A stretch of DNA of 64,000 nt from Paramecium pentaurelia (Eukaryota > Ciliophora > Oligohymenophorea > Peniculida > Parameciidae): positions 385,443 through 449,442 of the forward strand of contig CAJJDO010000027.1 in assembly GCA_905183005.1 (NCBI GenBank), in the 5' to 3' direction. Under the pieces are notes generated by a model that had not been told where the DNA came from, did no database searches, and saw only the letters and a list, made by a program, of their open reading frames with translations. The translations under genes and the position numbers were made by a program. Below are positions 39,320 through 51,164 of this stretch, piece by piece; within the stretch, counting starts at the first letter, position 1, and every line of letters starts with the position of its first letter.

Positions 39320-40681
39320 ATGCAAGAGTTAGGTAAATAACAAAAGATGGTAATTGGAATGGTTGGATTACCAGCAAGAGGTAAGACTTACATTTCAAGG
39401 AAGATTTGCAGATATTTGAATTGGATGGGTTTCAAGAGTAAAGTTTTTAATATTGGAAATTACAGAAGATAAATATGTGGAACAGATTGCAACTCAAATT
39501 TCTTTGATCCAGGCAATAAAGATGTAAGAGATTATTGTTAAATAAAGGCATCAAAAGCAAGAGATGAATGTGCTTTATTGGCTTTGAATGATATGATAAA
39601 TTACCTCAGGAATGAAGGAGATGTGAGTTTGTATGATGGGACAAATACAACAAAGTAAAGAAGAAAATTAATAATGGAGACATTATAATAAAAGTTTAGT
39701 GAAGTATAAGTATTTTGGGTAGAATCAATATGCAATGATGAAGATGTAATTTTGAGAAATATTTAATTAACAAAATTAAATAATCCTGATTATGTAGGGA
39801 AGTCATCCGAAGAAGCTACTTAAGATTTTCAATAGAGAATTGAATAATATACTAAAGTTTATGAACCAATTGATATGGATGAGAACATTTCATTTATAAA
39901 GATTATTGATATAGGAAATGATGTAAGCAAAATATAATAAATTTAGATTATGATTTATAATATCTAAGGATTTTTATAATCTAAATTAGTATCATATTTG
40001 ATGAATTTGCATATATATCCTAGACCAATATATTTGTCAAGACATGGAGAAAGTTAATATAATGTAGTTCATAAAGTAGGAGGTGATTCTGATTTAACTC
40101 AAACAGGTTTAATGTATGCAAAATAATTGGGCAAATATTTTGTTTAAGAATTAGAAGGAAATAGAAATATTAAAATGTTTACTTCAACTATGTAAAGAGC
40201 ATTACATACAAGTAATGAAGTTTGTGAATTATTGGGAGTGGAATATTATTCATTAAAAGCATTGGATGAAATAAATCCAGGAATTTGTGATGGATTAACA
40301 TATTAATAGATTGCTGATAAATTTCCTTAAGATTATGAAGAACGCAAAATGAATAAATTAACTTATAGATATCCAAGAGGAGAATCATATCTTGATGTAA
40401 TTAGTAGAGTAGAATAAATAATATTTGAGATTGAAAGATCAAGATTACCTGTAATTGTTATTGCACATTAAGCAATATTAAGATGTTTATATGCATATTT
40501 TCATGAACATGAAGTACCAGAAATACCAAAATTAAATATTCCATTACATTAAGTAATAAAATTAGTACCTGCAGCATATTATTGTAAAGAAACAAGAATA
40601 AAAATTGATCCTATGACTGGAAATTGGGAAATTTAAGATGAAGCTACAATTAAGAAAGTTAAATCATTCCTTGATTTGTGA
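39320..40681 (+). CDS. PFKFB: 6-phosphofructo-2-kinase / fructose-2,6-bisphosphatase
   Basis: Intronless frame of 453 aa from ATG 39320 to TGA 40679-40681. The kinase half carries Walker A GMVGLPARGKTYISRK, the FNIGNYRR segment and YDGTNTTKQRR. The phosphatase half has the phosphoglycerate-mutase-like motif YLSRHGESQYN (catalytic His in RHG), STMQRALHT, the EINPGICDGL loop and IAHQAILRCLYAYF. Both activities therefore look intact. The enzyme makes and breaks fructose-2,6-bisphosphate, which sets the balance of glycolysis and gluconeogenesis in the cytosol. N- and C-terminal regulatory extensions of animal isoforms are short or absent. Its stop is 27 bp from the end of the convergent minus-strand gene. 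Confidence 0.95.
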
Positions 40682-40708
40682 AATGTCAATAATAAAATAA
40701 TAATGTTT

Positions 40709-41244
40709 TCACTCTTTTAATATCCATTTTTTCTTATCTTAACTAAGTATTACATTAGGTTATTATTAAATATGATTCACAATCTATTTTTTACATTATA
40801 TATATATATATTTACCTTCTGCCATAGAATATTAGTTAATTATTTTTCATAAAACTTTTTCAATTATTTAAATTATTCATCAATAATTAGAAATTTATGT
40901 TATTCAAGATTATTTAGCAATGATTTCGAGACTATATTAACAAACACATTCATTTATTCCTCATCTTAAACATTTCCTTATTTAATTATTTTATATCCTA
41001 TCACCAAACCAGCAACTAAACCTAAAATAACTAAGCCTATTATTATTATATTTAAATAGTTTCCAGACTATGTTTTATTCAATTAGATATCATTTTGGTC
41101 TACATCTTAAATATTTTTTGATTGTATTATTTCACTTTTTGGACCTCTATAAATTACTTCTGTAAAATTCGACACAATTTCTGATTTGGAACAAGACATA
41201 GATTATGTTTTTGGTTTTGGTGAATTACTTATATCAGTTGACAT
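40709..41244 (-). CDS. Single-pass membrane protein, unknown function
   Basis: ATG at 41244 (MSTDISNSPKPKTQ...), one inferred 32-nt intron (40784-40815), TGA 40709-40711; 167 aa. A Ser/Asn/Gln-rich N-terminal part is followed by one membrane span (YLNIIIIGLVILGLVAGLVI) and a helical C-terminal tail. Without splicing the frame would stop at 40777 after 155 residues; the spliced version is preferred because the intron has normal borders. No family recognised. It converges on PFK-2 with 27 bp between stops. Confidence 0.65.
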
Positions 41245-41476
41245 TGGTGTATTTATTTTATAGAAATTAAATAAATAATAAAACTAGTTTTAGTTCTTAT
41301 TATTAATATAGATAGGATTTTTTATATAACCTCAAGGCGCATTTCTCATTTATTTCGACTCCTAAAAGAATTAATTATCAAAAAAATATTTATATTTAAA
41401 CTGTTTATTTAATTATTTTGTGTATCTTAGAACAATCCTTTATATTTATTCATTTAACAATTCCAAATATTAATTT

Positions 41477-41956
41477 ATGGCTAACCAAGAACTCTCCAAA
41501 AGTCTAGGAGATGAAATATTACATCATCTTGAAAGAAATGCTAATATATACATACAAACTTAGGATTAACATAACAATAAAATTGATGATCAAACACCTT
41601 AGATGATGATTCCAATTATAAATATATCTCCTTAGATTTCAAGTCTTAGAGAAATTAAATTAGTCAACTCCCTACTGGAAAATGGAGATGGATAAATTCA
41701 TTCTGTTAAACTCATTTGCAGAAATTGCAAAAAATAAGTAAATATTTATTAATATTGTTAAAAGGTTTAAACTAAATTAAGCAGAAGAGTTGGGAGTGGT
41801 ACATTTATAGTTTCATGTGTTCTACTTCTATGTTCTTTTGGAATCTGTTGTCTAGCTTGTCTACCTTGTTATGTAGATGATTGTAAAGACATCATTCATC
41901 TTTGTCCAGATTGTAAACATCCAAATGGATCAACGCCGTACTCAATTTTTTAATGA
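41477..41956 (+). CDS. LITAF-domain membrane protein
   Basis: ATG 41477 to TGA 41954-41956 with a 27-nt in-frame intron; 150 aa. The C-terminal half matches the LITAF domain: a CRNCKKQV zinc half-site, then RRVGSGTFIVSCVLLLCSFG and ICCLACLPCYVDDCKD as the hydrophobic membrane-inserted stretch, then IHLCPDCKHPNG as the second zinc half-site. LITAF/SIMPLE proteins are monotopic proteins of late endosomes and lysosomes involved in endosomal sorting, and a similar place is inferred here. The N-terminal half is polar, as in relatives. The TAA before the TGA codes for Gln. Confidence 0.88.
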
Positions 41957-43437
41957 AATATAAATATATATTTAATACAATATATAAACTTCATATTTTA
42001 ATTTAAATCGTAAACAGTCCATCAATTAATTTATGGAAGCCTTATAAATTCAAATGAATTAATTAATAGAGAACTATATCAAGCAAAAACTAAAATTAGA
42101 AAAGGTCTGATTAAGAGTTGTTTGTATATTATGGAAAATTATAGTTATTTTACATCAATGCATATAAATCACTTAAAACTTGTTTTGATTAATTGTTACA
42201 TCCTTTAAAAGTCGTGTATTAAAAAAGATGCTTTAAAATACAATCTAAATATAATTCAAATCAAGCAGGTACATTAATGATTTAAAAATATGTAAATTAT
42301 GATATACTATATAATATTATTTAATGAGATAAGATCAGATTTATTAATTTACATAAAGTGATTTTTGATGAAAAGAAATTCATAGAAGATACTCAATTAT
42401 CTTTACCTTATTATTTTTAGATGAATAATATACAAAACTTGCTGATAGTAAATAAATGAATTATCATTTTTTAATAAATTTTATTATACAATTTAACCAG
42501 AAGAAGTATTATTAATAAATATAAATTGACTTAAAAAATAAATAAGATAAATAATAGATGAATTGTTATGGAATAATCAATTTAAGAATTGCATAGATGG
42601 CATCTATTAGAAAAAAGAGAACTAATTTTGATTATGTAAAAAAAGAAATAGGTGATAAAGGAACTGCAAAAAAGGATAAAAAGATATGTTATCTGATAAA
42701 ATCAACAATCTAGCTAAAGATAAAAAAGGAAAGTAAGATCTGGGAATAAAAAAATGAGTAATATATTTTTTTTTAATTAATAATTTAATTAAAAAATAAT
42801 AATTAATTATTTTTTTATTAAAGTTCATTCTAAAAAGTATGTAAAAAACTCATTAATTACTTGATTCAATTGAGAGAAAAGTATCGAATTGTGTCATAAG
42901 AGATTAACAATATGAAAAATTGCTTTTTAGTGGCAGACCTTCACATATTGAGAATACAGTTGATAGATAATAAAAATAATTAGGAGATTCAAAAATTACA
43001 TTGCTTGATCATCATTACTAAAAGAAATTTGAAAAGATGGGGTAAAGATTAGAGAATTTAGAAAAAGAAAAAGAAGTCAAAGTATAAATTACAAGAGAAT
43101 AATAAACGAGTGATTTTGAATAAGAAGAAGCTCGAAGTGTAAAATTAATAATTAACAAGATTAGATAGTGAATTTAAATAGAACCATAAAATTATATTAG
43201 TAATAAATTTTTTAGTTATAAGAATAAATGAAAAGAATGCAAATGAATTATTAGAAATAAATTCAAGATCTTTAAATATAATTAAGAAAATATTAATTTT
43301 GATTTAATTTCTTATTTTATAAACTTTATTTTAATAAGGATAAATGAATTTCAATTTAAAATAGTAATTTACGAAGACTCTATTATCAAACATGGATACA
43401 AGTTCTAATCATTTTATATCTACATAGTCTATTCATA
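41957..43437. other. Degenerate stretch between LITAF and SPRY genes
   Basis: No intact gene. Several coding-like pieces on the plus strand are described under 42033-43171. The remainder is A+T-rich spacer. Confidence 0.45.
42033..43171 (+). pseudogene. Broken coiled-coil gene or cluster of relics
   Basis: Consecutive plus-strand pieces look translated but are in different frames with TGA between them: MEALQIQMNQLI... from 42033; DEKKFIEDTQLSLPYYFQMN near 42370-42440; RKKRTNFDYVKKEIGDKGTA near 42606-42670; and LLDSIERKVSNCVIRDQQYE... FEKMGQRLENLEKEKEVKVQ from about 42860 to TGA 43169-43171. The last piece is about 100 residues and coiled-coil-like. I could not join them with introns of normal size, so a decayed gene is the simplest reading. 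A gene with several missed introns, or sequence errors, are alternatives. No family recognised. Confidence 0.35.
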
Positions 43438-44039
43438 TCATTAGATATTTAATACAAAAATTTCATTAGTTCCTAATTTTTTCCAAGTAATAGTTTTTGC
43501 TTCTTGATTAACTTCTACTGTAATTTTATCATTGTATTAAAACTTTAAATGAGTTTCAACTTTGTTTTCTTACTAAGAATGATTGGAAAAAACAAAGCCA
43601 TCATTACATAACAAATAAGTTCTAATTCTATTAACTAAATTATTTACCCATGATTAATTTTACTCCAAATATCCAAATAATATTTCTCAATGTTAATTTT
43701 ATCTAGTATACAAATACCAATATAAACAGCTCCAAATTAATTTATCAAAAATGTAAATTAATGAATTCCTTAGGATGGAATTGCAGGATCACATGCAATG
43801 AATTTTTTAGAACCCAATGAAGAATCTATTACTATTTAACCATCTTAACTGATTTTTAACTTAGGGTGTTTATTAATATTGGAAAAATAAATTTTTAATG
43901 GATTAACATCTTCAAAGCAAATGTTAATATCTGTAATGTTTTGCTACATCTTATCCTCTTTATTTTTACTAATAAAATAGATTAATGGATTTTACTTAAA
44001 GAATTATGTCCATTCTGATTAATTGTAAGAAGCTATCAT
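43438..44039 (-). CDS. SPRY (B30.2-like) domain protein
   Basis: ATG at 44039 (MIASYNQSEWTQFF...), one 20-nt intron, TGA 43438-43440; 193 aa. The middle and end form one SPRY domain: HQFTFLINQFGAVYIGICIL, LLCNDGFVFSNH, and the strand pair YNDKITVEVNQEAKTITWKK. SPRY domains are protein-binding beta-sandwiches; with no RING or other partner domain here the target cannot be guessed. The stop is 266 bp past the end of the degenerate coiled-coil stretch, and the start is 59 bp from the end of the RING/TRAF gene, all on the minus strand. Confidence 0.8.
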
Positions 44040-44098
44040 TTATAATATAATATAATTTTGATAGAATTATGTTTATTTATATTACTAATTTCTTCAAC

Positions 44099-45086
44099 TC
44101 ATTTCATTACCTTTAACTTCTAAAAGCAAGTATTACAAATATCAAAATCACAGGTTCTGTCACTGTAAACAGAGTCACCTTTTGAACAGATATTAAGTCT
44201 ACAAAAATCACATCTCAGACCAAATCCAGGCTAAAATTAAATAGAATTATTACTTACTTTTTAAGAAAATTATAAAACATGATTAGAAGGACAAACATTC
44301 CCTTTAAATTCTGGTTATTTACATCTTTAACAATATCCTATTCTACAAGGTTCACAAATATATCTCACATTATCATTTGCTTATTTACATTATTCACATT
44401 AAATTCCTTTTTTAGGATAAATCCAATTTAATACATGACCCTAATAACATTTTGGTTTATTGGATCCTTTTTATAAATTTTCTAATTAATTTAATCTTTC
44501 TACTAAATCCATTATAATTTAATCTGTTTTTTTTTAATAGGCAAATTAATTCTCTTCTTATAATTTGAGTTTCTTTAATAAATGAATTAAACAATCATGT
44601 TCTTAATTGATTTTATAAGTTGCTTCACATTTCTCACAATTTTTTGTTCTATGTTCACAATTTAATTAATGAATTTTTATTTATTTTAAACTATCTTTAA
44701 AATCACATTCAGGAAAAGGACATTTTGTTTCTACATAATCACATTACAGTAAATGAGAATCTAAACTCTAAATTTACATTTATTTATCACACCCTTTATT
44801 TAAACACTTTACTTCTATTTAAGAAATAGAATTTTTGACTATTCTATGAGGATTCTTCAATTATATTTCATTGCTACAATTATATGGACATGTTTCTATA
44901 TAATTAAATATATTTATTACTTTTTTTTTATAACCAAGATGTTATACAATCTGAACAAAATAGATTTTGACATTAACTGCATTCCTTAGGATCAATAACT
45001 AATTCTTAACAAATCAAACATAATAAATTTTAATCTATATTAGTTGGATCTACAATTAAATCTCTTAACATTGTTGATGAATTCAT
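44099..45086 (-). CDS. RING + TRAF-type zinc-finger protein (paralogue of 37666-38629)
   Basis: ATG at 45086, introns of 25 and 27 nt, TGA 44099-44101; 311 aa. RING (CLICQELVIDPKECSQCQNL..CSDCITSWLQ..TCPYNC), TRAF-type fingers (VKCLNKGCDKQMQIQSLDSH..CDY; CPFPECDFKDSLKQIKIHQ..C), a helical linker, a CEPCRIGYCQRCKQPEFKGN..CP block and the C-terminal CDFC...CDFDICNTCF site. Domain order, linker length and both intron positions and phases agree with the gene at 37.7 kb, so the two come from one duplication and now lie in opposite orientations about 6 kb apart. Probably a ubiquitin ligase or adaptor. Confidence 0.85.
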
Positions 45087-45216
45087 TTATTTTATATAAA
45101 ATTAATATTTAATTTAATCACTTTAATTATACTTAATATTAATATAAACATAATCAATTATTAAATATCTAATAAAATATGAGATGAATTAAAGATAGAT
45201 AATAATAATTAAATAA

Positions 45217-46644
45217 TCAATTAAATTAAAGTACTTGAATTGAAGAATCATCAAATCCCAAGAAACAAATACGTTAATAAACATGCATAGCTGTAACTAA
45301 AGGATAACGACCTATCTAAGATACTTCTTTCCATTATCTATCTTATTACCAAATTTTAATAATTTTATCATCATCTGAAGATATAAGATATCCTCCTACT
45401 TATTCTATAAAATTGATATATGAATTATGATCGTAAATTGTTTAAATACAACTATAATCTCCATTTTTTAATTCCATCCATATTTTAATTTATTTATCCC
45501 ATCCTCCTGATACTAAATATGATTCATTTATAAATTTAAGTGCCTTAACACAATCGAAATGACTTTCTATTTTTATATTAAATTTTTCTTTTCTAATTCT
45601 AATAATTCCATCAATTTATCCTATTGCAATTTAACTATAATCCTAATTACAATCTATACTTGTAATTTCAACTTTATTTTTTAATTCATTTACACATGTA
45701 GTATCATTCCAAAATGCTAATACCTTATCACTATTAATTGAGGCAAATGAATTTTTATATTTTATTAATTAAAGAATTGTAGATTTGATAGTAATTTATT
45801 TTTTAACTTCTGCTTTTCCACCAATAATAATATTCCATATAATTAAAGATTTATCTATAGCAGTTGATATTAATGTATCATTTACAATTAAAAGAGCTGA
45901 AATTTTATCATAATGAGCAGAATATTCTTATATTAATTATTTTGTTTTAAGATCAAATTACAATATTTTGATATCTTAATCAACACAAAATAACTATTTA
46001 TATTTATCATGATATGCAAGAGATTTAACTTATTATACCTTTGTATTCAATTTAAATAATTCCTTATAACTTTTATAATTATTTTTATGATTATTAGTTT
46101 ATTAAGATAATTCTATTTCTTCTTTCTTAAGTGAATTGAGTTATTAATTGATACTTTCAAAACATTCATTCATATGATGTTAAGACTTTGAAATTATTTT
46201 ATTGAATCTAATATGAATAGCATTTTAAGACTTAATCTTATATTTTTATTAATGAATATCATATTGACAATTCTCATGTAATACTTAAGCTATTTATTTC
46301 GGATCTTTAGAATCCAATACTTCTTATTATGGATCTGATTGAATAATCAAATCAAAAACAACAGAAATTTGATTATAAAGCAATTTTAATTGAGTATATA
46401 ACTAATTAATAGTCTGTTGAAATTGATCAAGGATTTCTGATTTATATTGTGATAATCCAGCTTATTTTAATTAATCAAGTAATTATGTAGCTTATTCGAA
46501 ATTAAGATATCTTTATTCACCAAAGTATCCTTTACTAAGAGAAGGAATACAACGGGAACAAATTGGTCTTACAATATCAGAATTTTCTATATTATATCCA
46601 ACTAATATTTCTTTGTGAGTTTAACATTGATATATTTGATTCAT
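45217..46644 (-). CDS. WD40-repeat protein with N-terminal coiled coil
   Basis: Intronless frame of 475 aa from ATG 46644 to TGA 45217-45219. The N terminus has a Cys pair (PICSRCIPSL) after MNQIYQCQTHKEILVGYN, a layout like a small zinc-binding box, then about 170 residues of Gln-rich coiled coil. The second half is a WD40 propeller: HYDKISALLIVNDTLISTAI..SLIIWNI, FWNDTTCVNELKN, HFDCVKALKFINESYLVSGG WDKQIKIWM, and YLISSDDDKIIKIWQQDRQW. Box, coiled coil and WD40 together are common in Paramecium protein families; a scaffold or ubiquitin-related role is possible but not shown. Confidence 0.85.
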
Positions 46645-46668
46645 AAATTATATATTATTAATATTCCT

Positions 46669-47034
46669 ATGAATAAGTAGGATACAAAAAGAAGAATAAT
46701 TAATATGATATATTTATTTATTATGAGAAGTTAATAGAAGAAGGATTCAAAATAGAAGAGGATTGACAACATATTATAACAAGTAAACAGAATACTATAT
46801 ATTCATAATATCAAATATTAATTGAAATAGCATATTTGGATAAGAGCTTCATTAAAAATGGCTAGATAATTATAACTATAATTTGATTATATTGATAATA
46901 GTAAATAGCAAGAATTATACTTAGCAAGATAATAATATGAAATTATATATCAAATATATTCTCATTATCATAGACTATAAGCAATATAAGTAGATTTACA
47001 AATAGATTTGTTATTGTTTCAAATATTCTCTTGA
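46669..47034 (+). CDS. Gln-rich reading frame, doubtful (possible relic)
   Basis: ATG 46669 to TGA 47032-47034 gives 121 residues, strongly Gln-rich and helical (LARQQYEIIYQIYSHYHRLQ). Other frames nearby also look partly coding (YEKLIEEGFKIEED near 46720; DLEFIESLLYYVIINAIQKK near 47095), and no set of normal introns joined them. It may be a broken gene, or one whose exon structure I could not solve. It lies between the WD40 start and the 1215-aa gene. Confidence 0.25.
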
Positions 47035-47283
47035 AGATCATACTTATAAAAAAAAAATTATTAAGAATTATAACACTTAATCAATAACGAAGAATTGATT
47101 TAGAATTCATTGAGTCTTTATTATATTATGTCATTATAAATGCTATTCAAAAGAAATTGAGTATGGCTAAAAAAGAATGGAATATGAAATAGATCAATTG
47201 TTATTTAATCTAAACAACATTTAATGACAGTGACATTGAGTAAGAAGAATATATGAATATAAAAATATTAAAATCTTTTAATT

Positions 47284-50200
47284 ATGATTAAATATATATA
47301 GAGATCTCTCTTTAGAATTAGTGAAGAGTATGAATATCTCAAATGTAAGTAAATATTCAAGACATAACTTGAATAATTTAAGAAGGCTCTAAATAAAGGT
47401 ATTCATAAATCATCTATATTTATTAGCAATCTAATTACAAAAATAAATTGATCAAAATACTTAAGCTGCCTTCAAAATGTAAAATCATGCTTTCTTTACA
47501 TCTAATGTGCCTTCTAAAACTATTTTAGCTGCTTTCCTGTAGAAAAGAGAATACTCAAATGAAGAAATTGTTGGATAAACATTTGTTTAATTAGGACATG
47601 CTTTAAAAGCAAGAGGAGATAGAACCTATTTTGATCATAAATAAATAGAAACTTCTATGGGTTTTGATGTCTTAATTAAAGATTTATTAAAATTGAATGA
47701 TTATAGAGTATTAGCTGAAGCAATTCATGGATTATCTCTTACAGGAGTTGAATTATATAGTGATTAGATAGTTGATAAAGTATTTTAATAATTAGATGCT
47801 AAAGAATTAAATCCTGATGAAAAATAATTAATTGAAGCATTCTTATTAGAAATCTTTGAAGAAAAATAAGAAATACCTGTTAATAATCTAATTTATGAAG
47901 TTGAAAAATTAATTGAATAAACATAATCTGATGTATTCAATGTTTTAGAGGCAATTGTAGAAATTAGAAGAGTTTACTTAAAATTACTTGAAATTTAAAA
48001 ATCTGATTGGGTTCATGTTAATACTAATATTAAAATGATGGAATTCGAAGAAGCTTTAGTATCTTAAGGATTATTGCATCCTGCTGAAATTGAAAATGAA
48101 GATGTTTCATTATCATTAGAAACAGCACTTTCATATATTTCAGGAAAAGATCCAGATCTTATGGCATTTTTAATTTGTATATTAGAAATGTAATTAATTC
48201 ACAGAGATTAAGTTAAACCAATTGAACCAAAATTATCTGATTTTGGAGATTTGATGGTAGCTGTGTCTGAATATAAAGGACATGAAATTGCATAAAGATT
48301 AAAGAATGCATAATCTTTATTAGTTCACTCAGATAAATATAAATTAGCTAAAGCCTTTGCTAATGCTGGTCTCAATACTGAAAGTAGAGAATATTTAGCA
48401 TAAGTTACTGATGAAGAACTTCTTAATTCATTAGATTCATTGCATCTTCATTTATAATTGAATAAAACAGATAGAAAATTCCCATTACCTGATAATTTAA
48501 CTATTCTCTCTTTAGATGAATTAATTGCTTATGCTACATATTTTGCATTGTAAAATCAAAATTATGAAGCATTTATTGAAGAATTAAAGTTTAGAGTTAA
48601 GAATTTAAATACAATTAGAGATTTGAATGAAAAATAATAAATAAGAATTGATGTATTAGAAAAACATTCAGGATAGAAATTAATTTATGAAGAAAAGGAT
48701 ATAAATCATAGTGAATTATATAAGGCTATTAAGGATACTTTACCTAAATCAGTATAATTAATTGAGATTTATGATTTAAGTGTAAATAATGAAATTAATG
48801 GTTATGCATAATTAAGAGTTGGTTCATAACCATATATGACTTTATATGATTTCTTAGGTAAAGATAAAGAATAATTCAAATAGAAGTTGCAATTAGCATT
48901 TAATTTTGAAAATTCTGATATCATTTTATTTAACAAAATTAAAGATAGATTGGAAAGTGTTTAAGTAGAAGAAAATAGTAAAGAATTGACTTCATAAACA
49001 ATTTTTAATGCTTAATGGTAATATTTAAAGAAAAGAGCATTGAATTATTTAAATAAGAATGATAATTTAAATAAATTAAAATTAAAATAAACTTTACTTG
49101 ATTTATAAGAAAGATTAAGAATTGTGAATTAAAATAATGTATTCTAAGATTTAATTGATGAAATAAAGGTTTAACCAATTAAGTTTCCAAAATGGTATGG
49201 AATGATTCCATCTTAATCTATATATAATCCTTAATCAACTATTGAAGGATTTAAAGCTAGTTTGATTACTAATAGAATATATGATCCTACATATTGTCCA
49301 GAATAAGATTTATTTAAGAGATTAGAAGATAATGGTTTTATTTCAGATGTAATACCAATTCCACATTCTGACAAACGTAGATAATAAATAGTTGTTTAAT
49401 CTTATTCTCTTGCTTGGAAGAAACATTCAAATAAAAAGTCAGATTAAGAAATTGAAAAACTTAATTAATTATATAGTTTCTTATAAAAAGATTAAAAGGA
49501 TTATCATCATGATTCAAGTGATTTATTCATTGCCAATCTATTGAATTTGAATGCAGAATTGAAATCTAAGTCATTACCTGAAATTTCTGATTTTGTATTT
49601 AATATGAAAATATGGGATAAATTAATATAAGAGAGATTATCATCTAAGAAATCGACTAAACCTGCGGGTATCTATTTATAAAGGGATCCAGAAGTGTTAT
49701 TGAATGAACAAATAAAATAGTATAATCCATTTTTAACAACTCAATATTTAAAAAAGAAATTATAAGTCAATAAAACATTAGAGGATTTAATTAAAATGAG
49801 AAAGGAATTATTAATGAAATTGTAAGAAGATGTTAAGAATAAAGAAATTAATAAATTATAAGCTAAAAATATAGTTAGTAAAATTAATAATATTCTTCAT
49901 GATAAAATTTAAGAAATAAAGGGTGAATTAAGAAGAAAACATTCTTCTCCATATTATAAATAGAAAACTAATTATATTGATATTTTGTTTGATGAAAATG
50001 ATATTGAAAAATTAGAAGTCTAATAATCACCTGATAGATATCTTGATGTAGATTTATTATATGGAATGGATCAATTAGTTACAAGAAAGAGATCAAGAGC
50101 AGAAGAAAAATTGATTACTTATTATTTGATGAATAAATAAATGGAAGGCAAATAATTAAATAATTAGGAATTATAATTTTTAGATTCTTTGAGTCTTTAT

Positions 50201-50988
50201 TAACCAAATGTTTAAGTTACTTAATTATGTATAAAAGATATGTAATTTGATGATCTTATTCATTCAGATTTCAAATAATTTGGAGATTTTAGTGCTAGTG
50301 ATTTATTATTATAATTAAGTCAATTATTTGATGATTAATTATTCTTGGATATTTTAAGCAATAAATATTATAAAAAATAAGGAATTTAACATCATTTTAG
50401 AAGAAGAGATAATTAATTATATTTATAATAATAAGAAAAATTAATTTGGATTGAAGAATCTAGATTAAATGATGAAGAATTGAAAGATCTTAGAGAAATG
50501 TTATAAGTAGGAAAAGTATCAGATTAACATATTGAATCAATGAATGAAACTGATTATCCTTTATAGAATGTATATAGTTGGATACATGCTAAATCTGCAG
50601 AAAAGTTTGATTTATCTCTATTGGATTAAAACAATTAGGAATTATGGAATAATATATTTAAATGTTAATATGAAAATACAACTGAATAATAATTACATGA
50701 TGTAGTCAATCTATTAGTAGAAAGATATTATATATTATAATTCCATCCTGTTACTTATTTAAGGTAACTCTTAAGAATGATCTTAACTCATCCAAATTTA
50801 TCTACACTTGATAAAAAAGTAAATATATTTAATATGTACATTAATAGAATCTTTAATGTTTGAAGAAGACTGTAGGTTTCAATTCTGAAGATATTTTGGC
50901 TATTTCCAAATCTGAAGCAGCTATTACTGTTCCATCATATTTAAGTGAAATGTGTTACCCTTATGGTGAGAAATTAAGTATAATTTGA
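47284..50988 (+). CDS. Large uncharacterised protein, probably mitochondrial (1215 aa)
   Basis: Start chosen at ATG 47284 because it yields a basic amphipathic leader (MIKYIQRSLFRISEEYEYLK) and joins the main frame through a 28-nt intron; a second 29-nt intron lies near the 3' end, and TGA is 50986-50988. Spliced length gives 1215 residues. The protein is almost entirely helical and soluble-looking, with no membrane span and no motif I know. Features are a long N-terminal helical-repeat region (ILAAFLQKREYSNEEIVGQT...), a basic central part with FPKWYGMIPSQSIYNPQSTI, a Gln/Lys-rich coil and a C-terminal VPSYLSEMCYPYGE. The leader suggests mitochondria; a ciliate-specific subunit of the respiratory chain, ATP synthase or ribosome is possible, purely as speculation. 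Confidence 0.8.
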
Positions 50989-51164
50989 TGTACAAGGATT
51001 TATATATAATAATTGTTATTATTATTCATTTATATATTTATTGAAATTGCTATTAATAAAATTGCATCATAATTTTATTATTATAAAATGTTATATTTTG
51101 TGGAATAAATATTTATTTATATAACATAATTTGTCTTTAGAATCCATATGAAATAAATATATTT

